Under the pieces are notes generated by a model. It was given only the letters and a program-made list of their open reading frames with translations. It ran no database searches and had not been told where the DNA came from. A stretch of 46,288 bases of DNA from JAFDZV01 sp966128725 (GTDB lineage: Bacteria; Bacteroidota; Ignavibacteria; OLB7): positions 1 to 46,288 of the forward strand of contig CBHYLN010000025.1 of NCBI GenBank assembly GCA_966128725.1. The letters are read 5' to 3'. The first letter of the stretch is position 1. Each line of letters starts with the position of its first letter. Below are positions 16,449 to 24,467 of the stretch, in pieces. The translations under genes and the position numbers were made by a program.

Positions 16449-17090
16449 ATGGCTGACGAACACGACATACGCGACCAGATTGTAGCCAGAGCGCAGGAGT
16501 TGTTCTTCGCGCACGGGTACTGCAACGTCACAACCGATCAGATCGCTACCGGGCTGGCTATCAGCAAGAAGACGTTGTATCAGCATTTCGACAGCAAGGA
16601 GGCACTGCTGCAGGCCGCCCTGTTCACGATGCGCGACGAGATGGCACGCGAGTTGGCCGCGGTAGTTGATAACCCGACGATGCCGTTCGATGCGAAGCTG
16701 CGGCAGATCATGACTTCGATTGGCGCGCGTATCAGCCGGGTGAATCGCCAGCACTACGATGATATGCGCCGCCGCACGCCGCACCTGATTCTGGAAATGG
16801 AACGGTTCCGCAACGAACGCCTGCTGCCGTTGTTCAAGCGGCTGTTTGCCGAAGGGGCCACGCTGGGCGTGTTGCGCCGGGATGTTGACCCGGAATTGTT
16901 CTTCATGATGTTCACTGCCGCGGTGGAAAGTTTGATGAATACGGATACCCTGGCGCGACTGCCGCATTCGCCGCCGGAAGTGTTCCGAGCGGTGCTGACG
17001 GTAATGCTCGACGGCATGCTCACAAGCGAGGTTCGCGATCGGATGGCGCACCCTGAGCTGGCCGCCAACAACGCCGTGGCCACCGGCTGA
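16449..17090 (+). CDS. TetR/AcrR family transcriptional regulator
   Basis: The 213-residue regulator has an N-terminal helix-turn-helix of TetR type (ARAQELFFAHGYCNVTTDQI, then SKKTLYQHFDSKEALL) and a variable helical C-terminal domain that would bind a ligand. Proteins of this family usually repress a neighbouring efflux operon. The MFP/ABC genes start 93 bases downstream on the same strand, so it is probably the first gene of the operon. Two dyads in its leader support autoregulation. The ligand is unknown. Confidence 0.9.
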   Translation: MADEHDIRDQIVARAQELFFAHGYCNVTTDQIATGLAISKKTLYQHFDSKEALLQAALFTMRDEMARELAAVVDNPTMPFDAKLRQIMTSIGARISRVNRQHYDDMRRRTPHLILEMERFRNERLLPLFKRLFAEGATLGVLRRDVDPELFFMMFTAAVESLMNTDTLARLPHSPPEVFRAVLTVMLDGMLTSEVRDRMAHPELAANNAVATG

Positions 17091-17183
17091 GCCGTTGTGC
17101 CGCATTGGGGCCGGTGTGCGCCAACGCTGCGGCGCCGGTTCGCGAAGTCGGATCATCCTCTCCTTACCTGATTTCTATCTACG

Positions 17184-18170
17184 ATGACACGATCCTTTCC
17201 CATATCGATTGTTCTGCCATGTGCCGTGCTGGCGCTGGTTGCCGTCTCGTGTTCCAAGGAGCAGGCAAACGGCATCGAGGCCTCGGGCATCATCGAAACC
17301 ACCGACGTCACCATAAGCGCGCGTGTTGCCGGACCGATCCTGCGCATCAATGTGCGCGAGGGCGATCATGTGCGGGCGGGCGACACGCTGTTTGTGATCG
17401 ACGATGCGGACCTCCGTGTTCAGCGCGCCGGGATGCTTGCCGGGGTGGATGTTGCCCGGTCGCAGTACGACCTGGTGAAGAACGGTGCACGGCGCGAGGA
17501 CATCGGCCAGGCCGAAGAGGCAATGCGCCAGGCAAAGCTTACGATGGAGAACGTCGCCGACGACCAACGCCGCTATGCCGAGCTGTTGAAGGTGGGCAGC
17601 ATTTCCGAGAAGGATTTCGTGAACGTGAAGACACGCCTGGCAGTGGCCGAACGGCAATACAGGGCCGCCGCGTTGGCCGTGGAGAAGCTGCGCAACGGCT
17701 CGCGAAGCGAGGATGTCTCCACCGCGCGTGCGCGTCGCGAGCAGGCGGCCACACAGGTGGATGCGGTGGACCGGCGCATCAAGGACTGCATCGCCTACGC
17801 GCCGATCGAGGGCGTTGTAACGCGAAAGGCGATGGAGGCGGGCGAGTTCGTCAATACCGGCACGGGTGTGCTGACCGTATCGCGCACCGATATGGTGAAG
17901 CTGAAGATATATGTGCCGGAGAACCAGCTTGGCCGTGTGAAGCTTGGGCAGAAGGCCGAGTTGACGATCGACACATACAACGATCGCAAGTACAGTGGCC
18001 GCGTTACCTACGTATCGCCCACAGCCGAGTTCACGCCGAAGAATGTGCAAACCAAGGATGACCGCGTGAAGCTGGTGTTCGAGGTGCAGATCGAGGTGCC
18101 CAACCCGAGCGGCGATCTGAAGTCCGGGATGACGGCCGATGCCCGCCTTGTTGATCAATCAGGACGCTGA
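17184..18170 (+). CDS. HlyD-type membrane fusion lipoprotein of an ABC-2 exporter (YbhG-like)
   Basis: The 328-residue periplasmic adaptor has a signal sequence ending in the lipobox VAVSC, so it is probably anchored by lipid in the inner membrane. Visible parts are the first half of the barrel-sandwich domain (IIETTDVTISARVAGPI, VREGDHVRAGDTL), a long coiled-coil hairpin (about 85-200), the second half (IAYAPIEGVVTRKAMEAGEF) and a beta-barrel domain. Two ATPase and two permease genes follow immediately. No outer-membrane TolC-like gene is in the cluster, so a distant one must serve if export crosses both membranes. Confidence 0.9.
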   Translation: MTRSFPISIVLPCAVLALVAVSCSKEQANGIEASGIIETTDVTISARVAGPILRINVREGDHVRAGDTLFVIDDADLRVQRAGMLAGVDVARSQYDLVKNGARREDIGQAEEAMRQAKLTMENVADDQRRYAELLKVGSISEKDFVNVKTRLAVAERQYRAAALAVEKLRNGSRSEDVSTARARREQAATQVDAVDRRIKDCIAYAPIEGVVTRKAMEAGEFVNTGTGVLTVSRTDMVKLKIYVPENQLGRVKLGQKAELTIDTYNDRKYSGRVTYVSPTAEFTPKNVQTKDDRVKLVFEVQIEVPNPSGDLKSGMTADARLVDQSGR

Positions 18171-18172
18171 TC

Positions 18173-19228
18173 ATGGCAGATCAGCCAGGCCTGCGCGACG
18201 AACCCGCGATTGTGATGGATGGGCTGGTGAAGGCCTTTGGTGCCAATCGGGCGGTGAACGGTCTTTCGCTTAGCGTTGATCGCGGCGAGATGTTCGCGCT
18301 GGTTGGGCCGGATGGCGCCGGCAAAACCACCACGATCCGAATGTTGTGCGGGCTTCTGAAGCCCGATGCCGGCAGCGCGCGGCTGCTGGGGTTTGATGTG
18401 ATCACCGAAACCGAGGCGATCAAGCGCCGGATTGGATACCTGTCACAGAGGTTCTCGTTGTACGGCGATCTGTCGATCGACGAGAACATCGAGTTCTTCG
18501 CGCGCATCAACGGAGTGAAGGATTTCCGGACCCGGCGCGAGGAGCTTCTGCGGTTTACGCGTCTGGAGCCGTTCCGTACACGGCTTGCCGAAAAGCTCTC
18601 CGGCGGCATGAAGCAGAAGCTGGCGCTGGCCTGCACGCTGATCCACACCCCCGAGATCATCTTTCTTGACGAACCCACAACCGGCGTGGATCCGGTAACG
18701 CGGCGTGACTTCTGGAAACTGCTTGCCGAGCTGATGAAGGGGGGAACCACGATTGTACTGACCACACCCTATCTGGACGAAGCCGAACGCTGCACGCGCG
18801 TTGCGCTGATGAACGAGGGGGAGATCCTGGCATGCGACCAGCCCGCGGTGGTGCGAACGATTTTGAACCAGACGGTGATCGAGGCGATTTGCGCGCCGCC
18901 GCGCGATGCGTTTGCCTATGCCACTGCCGACCCCGAACTGAGCGGCTACTTTGACACCGTGCAGATGTTTGGGGAGCGCCTGGATTTCATCTTCTCTCGC
19001 GGGGCGGTGGACGAGGCCAGCCAACTGATAGCGCGGCGGATGGGCGCCCATGGTATCGGTGTTTCCGGTTTGCGGGCGAAGCCAGCGTCGCTGGAGAACG
19101 TGTTCATTGCCCTGATCGAGGCCAAGCGAGCCGAGCAACATGCGGCCGAGCAGCATGCGGCCGAGCAACATGCCGCCGAAGTGGCCGCGAGCCCGGGGGC
19201 CGCGAATGCTCGGCAGGAGGAGCAATGA
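18173..19228 (+). CDS. ABC-2 exporter ATPase, first subunit (YbhF N-half-like)
   Basis: The 351-residue ATPase has Walker A GPDGAGKTT, signature LSGGMKQKLALA, Walker B IIFLDEPTTGVDP, and a threonine at the switch (LTTPYLDEAE) where many ABC proteins have histidine. GPDGAGKT and the T for H are typical of the N-terminal half of fused YbhF-type ATPases. Here the two halves are separate genes. The C-terminal tail carries three tandem copies of AEQHA from a 15-base repeat (19130-19174). It overlaps the next gene by ATGA. Confidence 0.93.
   Translation: MADQPGLRDEPAIVMDGLVKAFGANRAVNGLSLSVDRGEMFALVGPDGAGKTTTIRMLCGLLKPDAGSARLLGFDVITETEAIKRRIGYLSQRFSLYGDLSIDENIEFFARINGVKDFRTRREELLRFTRLEPFRTRLAEKLSGGMKQKLALACTLIHTPEIIFLDEPTTGVDPVTRRDFWKLLAELMKGGTTIVLTTPYLDEAERCTRVALMNEGEILACDQPAVVRTILNQTVIEAICAPPRDAFAYATADPELSGYFDTVQMFGERLDFIFSRGAVDEASQLIARRMGAHGIGVSGLRAKPASLENVFIALIEAKRAEQHAAEQHAAEQHAAEVAASPGAANARQEEQ
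19130..19174 (+). repeat. Three tandem 15-base repeats inside the ATPase gene
   Basis: The unit GCCGAGCAACATGCG occurs three times with one or two changes between copies and encodes AEQHA three times near the C terminus. Copy number could vary by slippage without a frameshift. Confidence 0.9.
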
Positions 19229-20169
19229 GCGCCACAGCATCAATCGAGGTGAGGAATCTCACAAAGCGCTTCGGCGCATTCACCGCCGTGGATGACGTCA
19301 GCTTCTCCGTGCGCGAGGGCGAGATATTCGGATTCCTTGGCCCCAACGGGTCCGGCAAATCCACGGTAATCCGGATGCTGTGCGGGCTGTTGGAACCAAG
19401 CGGTGGCGGGGCCATGGTAGCCGGATACGACATCGCGAAACAGCCAGACCTTGTCAAGAGCCGTATCGGCTACATGTCGCAGAAGTTCGCGTTGTACGAG
19501 GACCTTACCGTTGAGCAGAATCTGGACTTCTTCGCCGGCATCTACCAGATCCCCCGCAAGCGGATTGCCGAGCGCAAGGCGCATGTGATCCAGGTTGCCG
19601 ATCTGAAGGGATTGGAGTCGCGAAAGCCCCGCGAGTTGCCGGGCGGATTGCGGCAGCGGCTTGCGCTTGCCACGGCCATTCTGCACGAGCCACGTATCGT
19701 GTTCCTGGACGAGCCAACCGGCGGCGTTGACCCTATCAGCCGGCGCAACTTCTGGGAGTTGATCTATCAGTTGGCCGCGCAGGGTGTTACCGTGTTCGTT
19801 ACCACGCACTTCCTTGACGAGGCCGAACACTGTGGTACCATCGGCTTCCTTTACTTCGCCAGGCTGATTGCGCTGGGCACGCCCCACGAACTGAAGACAA
19901 CGTACATGACCGACAGTATTCTGGAGGTTGCCACCGATCGTCCGGCCGATGCGCTTACGGTGCTTGGGGCCCAGACGGAGTGGCTGGGCGAGACGTCGAT
20001 CTTCGGCACGAACATCCACGTAAGCGTTGCCGATCCGGATGCGGGCGCGCTGCGTGTGCGCCAGGTGCTGGCCGCGCAGGGGATAGCTGTTGAGCGCGTT
20101 GAGCCGATTCAACCGTCGCTGGAGGACATCTTCATTCACTTGATCGAACTGGAGAACAAGCGACGATGA
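19225..20169 (+). CDS. ABC-2 exporter ATPase, second subunit (YbhF C-half-like)
   Basis: The 314-residue ATPase has Walker A GPNGSGKST, Walker B IVFLDEPTGGVDP and a conventional switch histidine (TTHFLDEAEH). The signature reads LPGGLRQRLALA, with Pro where LSGGQ has Ser; the same change is common in the C-terminal half of YbhF-type proteins. It probably pairs with the preceding ATPase to form one heterodimer. Its start overlaps the previous stop by four bases and its end overlaps the permease start by four bases, which implies translational coupling. Confidence 0.93.
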   Translation: MSATASIEVRNLTKRFGAFTAVDDVSFSVREGEIFGFLGPNGSGKSTVIRMLCGLLEPSGGGAMVAGYDIAKQPDLVKSRIGYMSQKFALYEDLTVEQNLDFFAGIYQIPRKRIAERKAHVIQVADLKGLESRKPRELPGGLRQRLALATAILHEPRIVFLDEPTGGVDPISRRNFWELIYQLAAQGVTVFVTTHFLDEAEHCGTIGFLYFARLIALGTPHELKTTYMTDSILEVATDRPADALTVLGAQTEWLGETSIFGTNIHVSVADPDAGALRVRQVLAAQGIAVERVEPIQPSLEDIFIHLIELENKRR

Positions 20170-21290
20170 TCGAACGCATATTCGCGATCGCAAGGAAGGA
20201 GTTCTACCAGATCTGGCGCGATAAGCGCTCGCTTGGGCTGCTTGCCTTCGTGCCCACGTTCACGCTGCTGTTGTTTGGCTTCGTGCTGAACCTGGATACC
20301 AAACATGTCCGGCTGGCGGTGGTTGATCAGGACCGCACAACCGAGTCGCAGCGTTTCGTGGGATCGCTGTTGCACTCGGAGTACTTCGACCTGGTGGGCA
20401 ACATCCCATCGATGCGCGAAGGTGAGCGGATGATCGAGCTTGGCACGGCCGATGTGGTGCTGACGATACAGCCGGAGTTCGGCGCGCGGATTCTTGCCGG
20501 CAATACCGTTGACGTGCAGGCGGTTGTCAACGGTGGGAACTCAAATGTGGCCACCAATGCCGCGGCCTATGTGGACATGTTCGCGCAGGATTACTCCAAC
20601 CGATTGCGGCTGCAACTGCTGCAACGAGTGGGCATTGCAGCCTACGTGCCCATCGATTACCGCCCACGGATCTGGTTCAATCCGGAGCTGAAGAGCTCTC
20701 GATATCTGGTGCCCGGATTGATGGGATATGTGCTGATCATCTCCACGGTGCTTTCCACCGCCTTGTCGATTGTTCGCGAGAAGGAACGCGGGACGATTGA
20801 ACAGATCATGGTGTCGCCGGTGTCGAGCCGGGAGTTCATGTTCGGCAAAACCATCCCGTATTTCGTGATTGCCGTTGTGCTGGCTGTTGGGGTTATCCTT
20901 GCCGGTTGGCTGTTGTTCGATATCCCGATCCGTGGGAATGTGTTCCTGCTTGCCGCGGCTCTGGTGTTCTTCATCATTGGTGGCCTGGGCATGGGCCTTG
21001 CGATATCCACACTGGCGCAGACCCAGGAGAGCGCATTTTTCATCGCCACGTTTGCAACCGTGTTGCCAACACAGCTTCTCAGCGGATTCATTTTCCCGAT
21101 CGAGAATATGCCGATTGTATTGCGCAGCATTACCTATATCGTGCCGGCTCGATATCTGTTGAGCGTGCTTCGAGCAATCCTGCTGAAGGGGGCGCCGTTC
21201 GAGGCGTTCTGGCCGTCGTTTGCGGCGCTGGTGGCGTTTGCCCACATCACGATGATCCTGGCTATCAGGCGCCTGCGCAAAACCGTGTGA
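20166..21290 (+). CDS. ABC-2 type permease, first subunit (YbhS-like)
   Basis: The 374-residue membrane protein has one N-terminal transmembrane helix (about 22-42), a large extracytoplasmic domain (about 45-180) and five or so C-terminal helices. The region IVREKERGTIEQIMVSPVSS is the conserved coupling element of ABC-2 permeases. The C-terminal motif FPIENMP recurs in the second permease, so the two are paralogs. It forms the translocation pore with the second permease. Confidence 0.92.
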   Translation: MIERIFAIARKEFYQIWRDKRSLGLLAFVPTFTLLLFGFVLNLDTKHVRLAVVDQDRTTESQRFVGSLLHSEYFDLVGNIPSMREGERMIELGTADVVLTIQPEFGARILAGNTVDVQAVVNGGNSNVATNAAAYVDMFAQDYSNRLRLQLLQRVGIAAYVPIDYRPRIWFNPELKSSRYLVPGLMGYVLIISTVLSTALSIVREKERGTIEQIMVSPVSSREFMFGKTIPYFVIAVVLAVGVILAGWLLFDIPIRGNVFLLAAALVFFIIGGLGMGLAISTLAQTQESAFFIATFATVLPTQLLSGFIFPIENMPIVLRSITYIVPARYLLSVLRAILLKGAPFEAFWPSFAALVAFAHITMILAIRRLRKTV

Positions 21291-21313
21291 TTCGAATCGA
21301 GCGTGAGGTAGAC

Positions 21314-21348
21314 GAATTACGGGGCTCGCAAATCGCAATTCGTAATTC
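21314..21348 (+). repeat. Inverted repeat in an AT-rich spacer between the two permease genes
   Basis: GAATTACG (21314-21321) faces CGTAATTC (21341-21348) as a perfect 8-base dyad. The 82-base spacer is much richer in A and T than its surroundings, while every other junction from the first ATPase to the first permease overlaps by four bases. Confidence 0.6.
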
Positions 21349-21372
21349 AACATTAGTAACTCGACGAAAGCC

Positions 21373-22503
21373 ATGCAGCCGATTCTGGCGCTGATCCGAA
21401 AACAGTTTCTGGAGATTCGATCCTCCGCGCAGCTTCGCAGCATCACCCTTGTGGCGCCGCTGATGCAGCTTATACTGTTTGGGTTTGCCGCCAGCCTGGA
21501 TGTGAAAAATCTGAAGCTGGCCGTATTGGATTACGATCACACCGCCGAAAGCCGTGGCCTGATTCAGAGCTTCACGAACAGCGAATATTTTACCGTGGTT
21601 CGTTATCTGGAGAAATACTCCGATGCGGACTTCGTGTTGGAGGACGGTGAGGCGCAATGCGTGATGGTGATCCCGCCCAATTTCGGTGCGAAAATTCTGG
21701 CACACCGCAGCGCGCCTTTGCAGGGATTGTTCGATGGCTCCGATGGCAATACCGCCCGGATCGCCAGCGGTTATGCGGCAGCGGTGGTTGGCGCGTACTC
21801 GCGAAACATTCTGCTTGATGTACAGACCCGGCTTGCAGCCGCAGGGGTGAAGGCGCCCGGCGTGAATTCCGAGACACGTGTGTGGTATAATCCGGATCTT
21901 GCCAGCCGGAAGTTCTTCATCCCCGGCATCCTGGGGCTGTTGATCCTGATTACCACGGTGATTGCAAGCTCAACGTCGATCGTGAAGGAACGCGAGGTTG
22001 GAACGCTGGAGCAGTTGGTGGTGAGCCCGATCAAGCCCTATCAGATCATCATCGGCAAACTGGCGCCGTTCATTCTCACCGCCGGCATCACCACGATGAA
22101 CCTGTTGATCCTGGCTTCGCTGGTGTTCGGTGTGTCCATGCGCGGGAATCTGCTGCTGTTCTTTGCGATGACCTTCTGCTTCCTGATTACGATCCTCGGG
22201 ATCGGCCTGTTCATTTCCACGATCTCGCGCACGCAGCAGCAGGCAAGCTTCACTACATCCTTCTTCGTGCTTCCGCCGTTTCTCTTCCTTTCGGGGTATG
22301 CCTTCCCGATCGAGAATATGCCGAACTGGATTCAGCCGCTTACGTACCTGGTTCCGTTGCGGTATTACCTGGTGATCATGCGTGGGATCTTCCTGAAGGG
22401 CATCGGGATTGAGGAGCTTTGGCCGCAACTGTTGGCGATGCTTGGGCTTGGCGTGGTAATCTTCGGCGCCAGCTTTCTTCGGTTCCGGAAGAACCTGGAG
22501 TAA
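21373..22503 (+). CDS. ABC-2 type permease, second subunit (YbhR-like)
   Basis: The 376-residue paralog of the preceding permease has the same plan: an N-terminal helix, a large external domain, the coupling segment IVKEREVGTLEQLVVSPIKP, then several helices and the FPIENMP motif. It completes an exporter made of MFP, two ATPases and two permeases. The substrate cannot be read from the sequence; characterised relatives export drugs or other amphiphiles. A GC-rich hairpin (22578-22605) lies downstream. Confidence 0.92.
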   Translation: MQPILALIRKQFLEIRSSAQLRSITLVAPLMQLILFGFAASLDVKNLKLAVLDYDHTAESRGLIQSFTNSEYFTVVRYLEKYSDADFVLEDGEAQCVMVIPPNFGAKILAHRSAPLQGLFDGSDGNTARIASGYAAAVVGAYSRNILLDVQTRLAAAGVKAPGVNSETRVWYNPDLASRKFFIPGILGLLILITTVIASSTSIVKEREVGTLEQLVVSPIKPYQIIIGKLAPFILTAGITTMNLLILASLVFGVSMRGNLLLFFAMTFCFLITILGIGLFISTISRTQQQASFTTSFFVLPPFLFLSGYAFPIENMPNWIQPLTYLVPLRYYLVIMRGIFLKGIGIEELWPQLLAMLGLGVVIFGASFLRFRKNLE

Positions 22504-22577
22504 CCTTCCGGCGGCTGCCTGCCTGCGCGTTCTGGTGGTGCCGGCCTGGTGCAAGTGTCAAGCGCACGCGGGCCAGG

Positions 22578-22605
22578 CGCGGATGCCCAAGGCCCGGCAT
22601 CCGCG
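22578..22605 (+). terminator. Hairpin after the efflux operon (weak terminator)
   Basis: A perfect 10-base-pair stem (22578-22587 with 22596-22605) with an 8-base loop lies 75 bases after the last permease. No T run follows, so intrinsic termination is uncertain. Confidence 0.4.
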
Positions 22606-22640
22606 ACGCCGTGGCATGCCAAGCTCCGGTGGCAAACCAC

Positions 22641-22648
22641 TATCTTCG
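22641..22648 (+). promoter_or_regulatory. -7 element very close to the amidohydrolase start
   Basis: TATCTTCG matches TAnnTTTG at all but one position. It ends 5 bases before the ATG at 22654, so the transcript would be leaderless or nearly so if this box is used. Confidence 0.4.
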
Positions 22649-22653
22649 GCCCC

Positions 22654-24210
22654 ATGACATCGTTTTTCTCCGACCCGGTTGCCCCGGTGGATTATCGTGC
22701 GCCCCGTGCGGTGCGTGTGGCCGATGGCCGCATTCAGCATGTGGAGGATGCCTCTCGCCCGCGTCTATTTCTGGATGGCGCCGAAGTGCCGCTGCCCGAC
22801 GGAGCAATTGTGCTGCCCGGGTTGGTTGACACGCATTGCCACCTGATCGGCCTGGGGATGATGCAGAGCCGTGTTGCGTTGCGCGGCGCGGGCTCGGCCG
22901 AGGAATGTGCCCGCCGTGTGGCGGCGCGGGCCGCGGCCACGCCGCCAGGCGAATGGATCCTGGGCTTTGGATGGAACCAGGAGGAGTGGGGAAGCCATGC
23001 GATGCCCAACGCTGTGTTGCTGGATGCCGCCGCGCCGCGAAACCCTGTTGTGCTGATACGGGTGGACAGCCACGCCTCGTGGTGTAACACCGCGGCGCTG
23101 GCCGCGGCCGGCATTTCCGGCGAGGCGGGGGCCGTTGCCCGCGTGGAGGGCGGCAGCATCCTGCTCGACGACCGTGGCAGGCCAACCGGCGTTCTGCTGG
23201 ACAATGCGATGAAGCTGGTGGAGACGGTGATGCCGCTGCCCACAACCGAACAGCGGAAGCGCTGGATTGAACAGGGGGCCGCCCAATGCGCCGCGTTCGG
23301 GATTACCGAGGTGCACGATATGAATGTGGAGCCTGAGCGGATCGAGGCCATGACACGCGCCGCCGAGGGCGGTGGGCTGCCGATCCGGTGCCAGGTGTTC
23401 CTGAAGGGTGAGGCCGATGCCTGGCGAGCGGTGCCATATCCGGACTCGCTTGGCCCAAACCTGCGCGCAGTTGGTGTGAAGTACTTTGCCGACGGTGCCC
23501 TGGGATCGCGGGGTGCGCTGCTTCTGGAGCCCTACAGCGACCAATCCACAACCCATGGGATCGCGGTCATGGTCTCGGAGGATCTGATTGCCGCGGCGGC
23601 CGAACCGCTTGCCCGTGGGTTCGCCGTGGCAACACATGCCATCGGCGACGCGGCCAACCGGATGGTGCTTGATGCGTATGGTCGTTTGCGGCGCACGGCG
23701 CGCGAGGGGCTGCTGCGCATCGAACACGCGCAGACCGTGAACCCGATCGACCTGCAGCGCTTCGCCAGCCTGCGCGTTATGCCGGCCGTGCAGGCCGTGC
23801 ACTGCACAAGCGATGCGGCGATGGCCGAGGCGCGGCTGGGACCGGAGCGTTGCGCGCATGCGTATCCGTGGGCTGCGCTGCGCGCCCTGGGGTTGCCGCT
23901 TCTGGGCGGCTCGGATTTCCCTATCGAGTCGGCCGATCCACTTGTTGGCCTGCGCGCCTTTACCATGCGCGAACCCGTGCCTGGGGCCGGGCCGTGGCAT
24001 GGCGAACAGCGGATCACACGCGGCGAAGCGCTTGACGCCTACACAGCATGGGCGCCGATGGGCATTCCGGGCGGTGCCCGTCGTGGCTGCCTGCGCCCCG
24101 GATATGCCGCCGATATCTGCGTGCTCAGCGCCGATCCGTTCGAGCGCTCCGATGCTCGCGCCGTGCTTACCGTGATGGGCGGCAGGATCGTTGCCTCGGC
24201 CGTTTCGTGA
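22654..24210 (+). CDS. YtcJ-like metal-dependent amidohydrolase
   Basis: The 518-residue protein belongs to the amidohydrolase superfamily. It has the metal-binding LPGLVDTHCHL (His61, His63), the family segment VKYFADGALGSRGALLL, a later ATHAIGDAANRMVLDAY motif with another metal histidine, and GGSDFPIESADP with the catalytic Asp. These are the marks of the YtcJ/exoenzyme-regulatory AepA-like branch, whose substrates are mostly unknown. No signal peptide is seen, so it is probably cytoplasmic. ATG 22654 is preferred over upstream starts because it begins the aligned region. Confidence 0.88.
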   Translation: MTSFFSDPVAPVDYRAPRAVRVADGRIQHVEDASRPRLFLDGAEVPLPDGAIVLPGLVDTHCHLIGLGMMQSRVALRGAGSAEECARRVAARAAATPPGEWILGFGWNQEEWGSHAMPNAVLLDAAAPRNPVVLIRVDSHASWCNTAALAAAGISGEAGAVARVEGGSILLDDRGRPTGVLLDNAMKLVETVMPLPTTEQRKRWIEQGAAQCAAFGITEVHDMNVEPERIEAMTRAAEGGGLPIRCQVFLKGEADAWRAVPYPDSLGPNLRAVGVKYFADGALGSRGALLLEPYSDQSTTHGIAVMVSEDLIAAAAEPLARGFAVATHAIGDAANRMVLDAYGRLRRTAREGLLRIEHAQTVNPIDLQRFASLRVMPAVQAVHCTSDAAMAEARLGPERCAHAYPWAALRALGLPLLGGSDFPIESADPLVGLRAFTMREPVPGAGPWHGEQRITRGEALDAYTAWAPMGIPGGARRGCLRPGYAADICVLSADPFERSDARAVLTVMGGRIVASAVS

Positions 24211-24236
24211 AATTTTATCTCTTGGCCCCGCGCATC

Positions 24237-24267
24237 TTGCATTGCGCTCGTCATGGCCGTATTTTCG
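24237..24267 (+). promoter_or_regulatory. Promoter of the tRNA-Thr gene
   Basis: A TTG at 24237-24239 is followed after 20 bases by TATTTTCG (24260-24267), one mismatch from the -7 consensus. The tRNA starts 19 bases later. Confidence 0.5.
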
Positions 24268-24285
24268 CAGTCCTTTATGGGGCCT

Positions 24286-24360
24286 GCCACCATAGCTCAG
24301 TGGTAGAGCAGCTCATTCGTAATGAGCAGGTCCTCGGTTCAAGTCCGAGTGGTGGCTCCA
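24286..24360 (+). tRNA. tRNA-Thr (anticodon CGT)
   Basis: The full cloverleaf is visible: acceptor GCCACCA with TGGTGGC, D stem GCTC with GAGC, anticodon stem GCTCA with TGAGC around the loop TTCGTAA, and T arm CTCGG-TTCAAGT-CCGAG. Loop positions 34-36 are CGT, which read the threonine codon ACG. The CCA end is encoded at 24358-24360. A terminator follows 5 bases later, so the tRNA is a single-gene transcript. Confidence 0.97.
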
Positions 24361-24365
24361 CGATC

Positions 24366-24405
24366 AATCGCCGACTTCATTAATTGGGGTCGGCGATTTT
24401 GTTTT
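24366..24405 (+). terminator. Terminator of the tRNA-Thr gene
   Basis: A perfect 10-base-pair stem (24366-24375 with 24389-24398) with a 13-base loop is followed by TTGTTTT. Confidence 0.85.
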
Positions 24406-24429
24406 GATGGCATTGGCAGGGTGGAGAAC

Positions 24430-24458
24430 TTTGCCAACTTAGTCGGCCCGTACCTTCT
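24430..24458 (+). promoter_or_regulatory. Possible promoter of the M1 peptidase gene
   Basis: TTTG at 24430-24433 is followed after 17 bases by TACCTTCT (24451-24458), a 6 of 8 type match to the -7 consensus. It ends 9 bases before the ATG. Confidence 0.35.
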
Positions 24459-24467
24459 CGTATTGCC

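Noticed and set aside
22549..22653. N-terminal extension of the amidohydrolase from 22549
   Set aside because: The extra 35 residues are low-complexity, overlap the hairpin at 22578-22605 and precede the conserved start.
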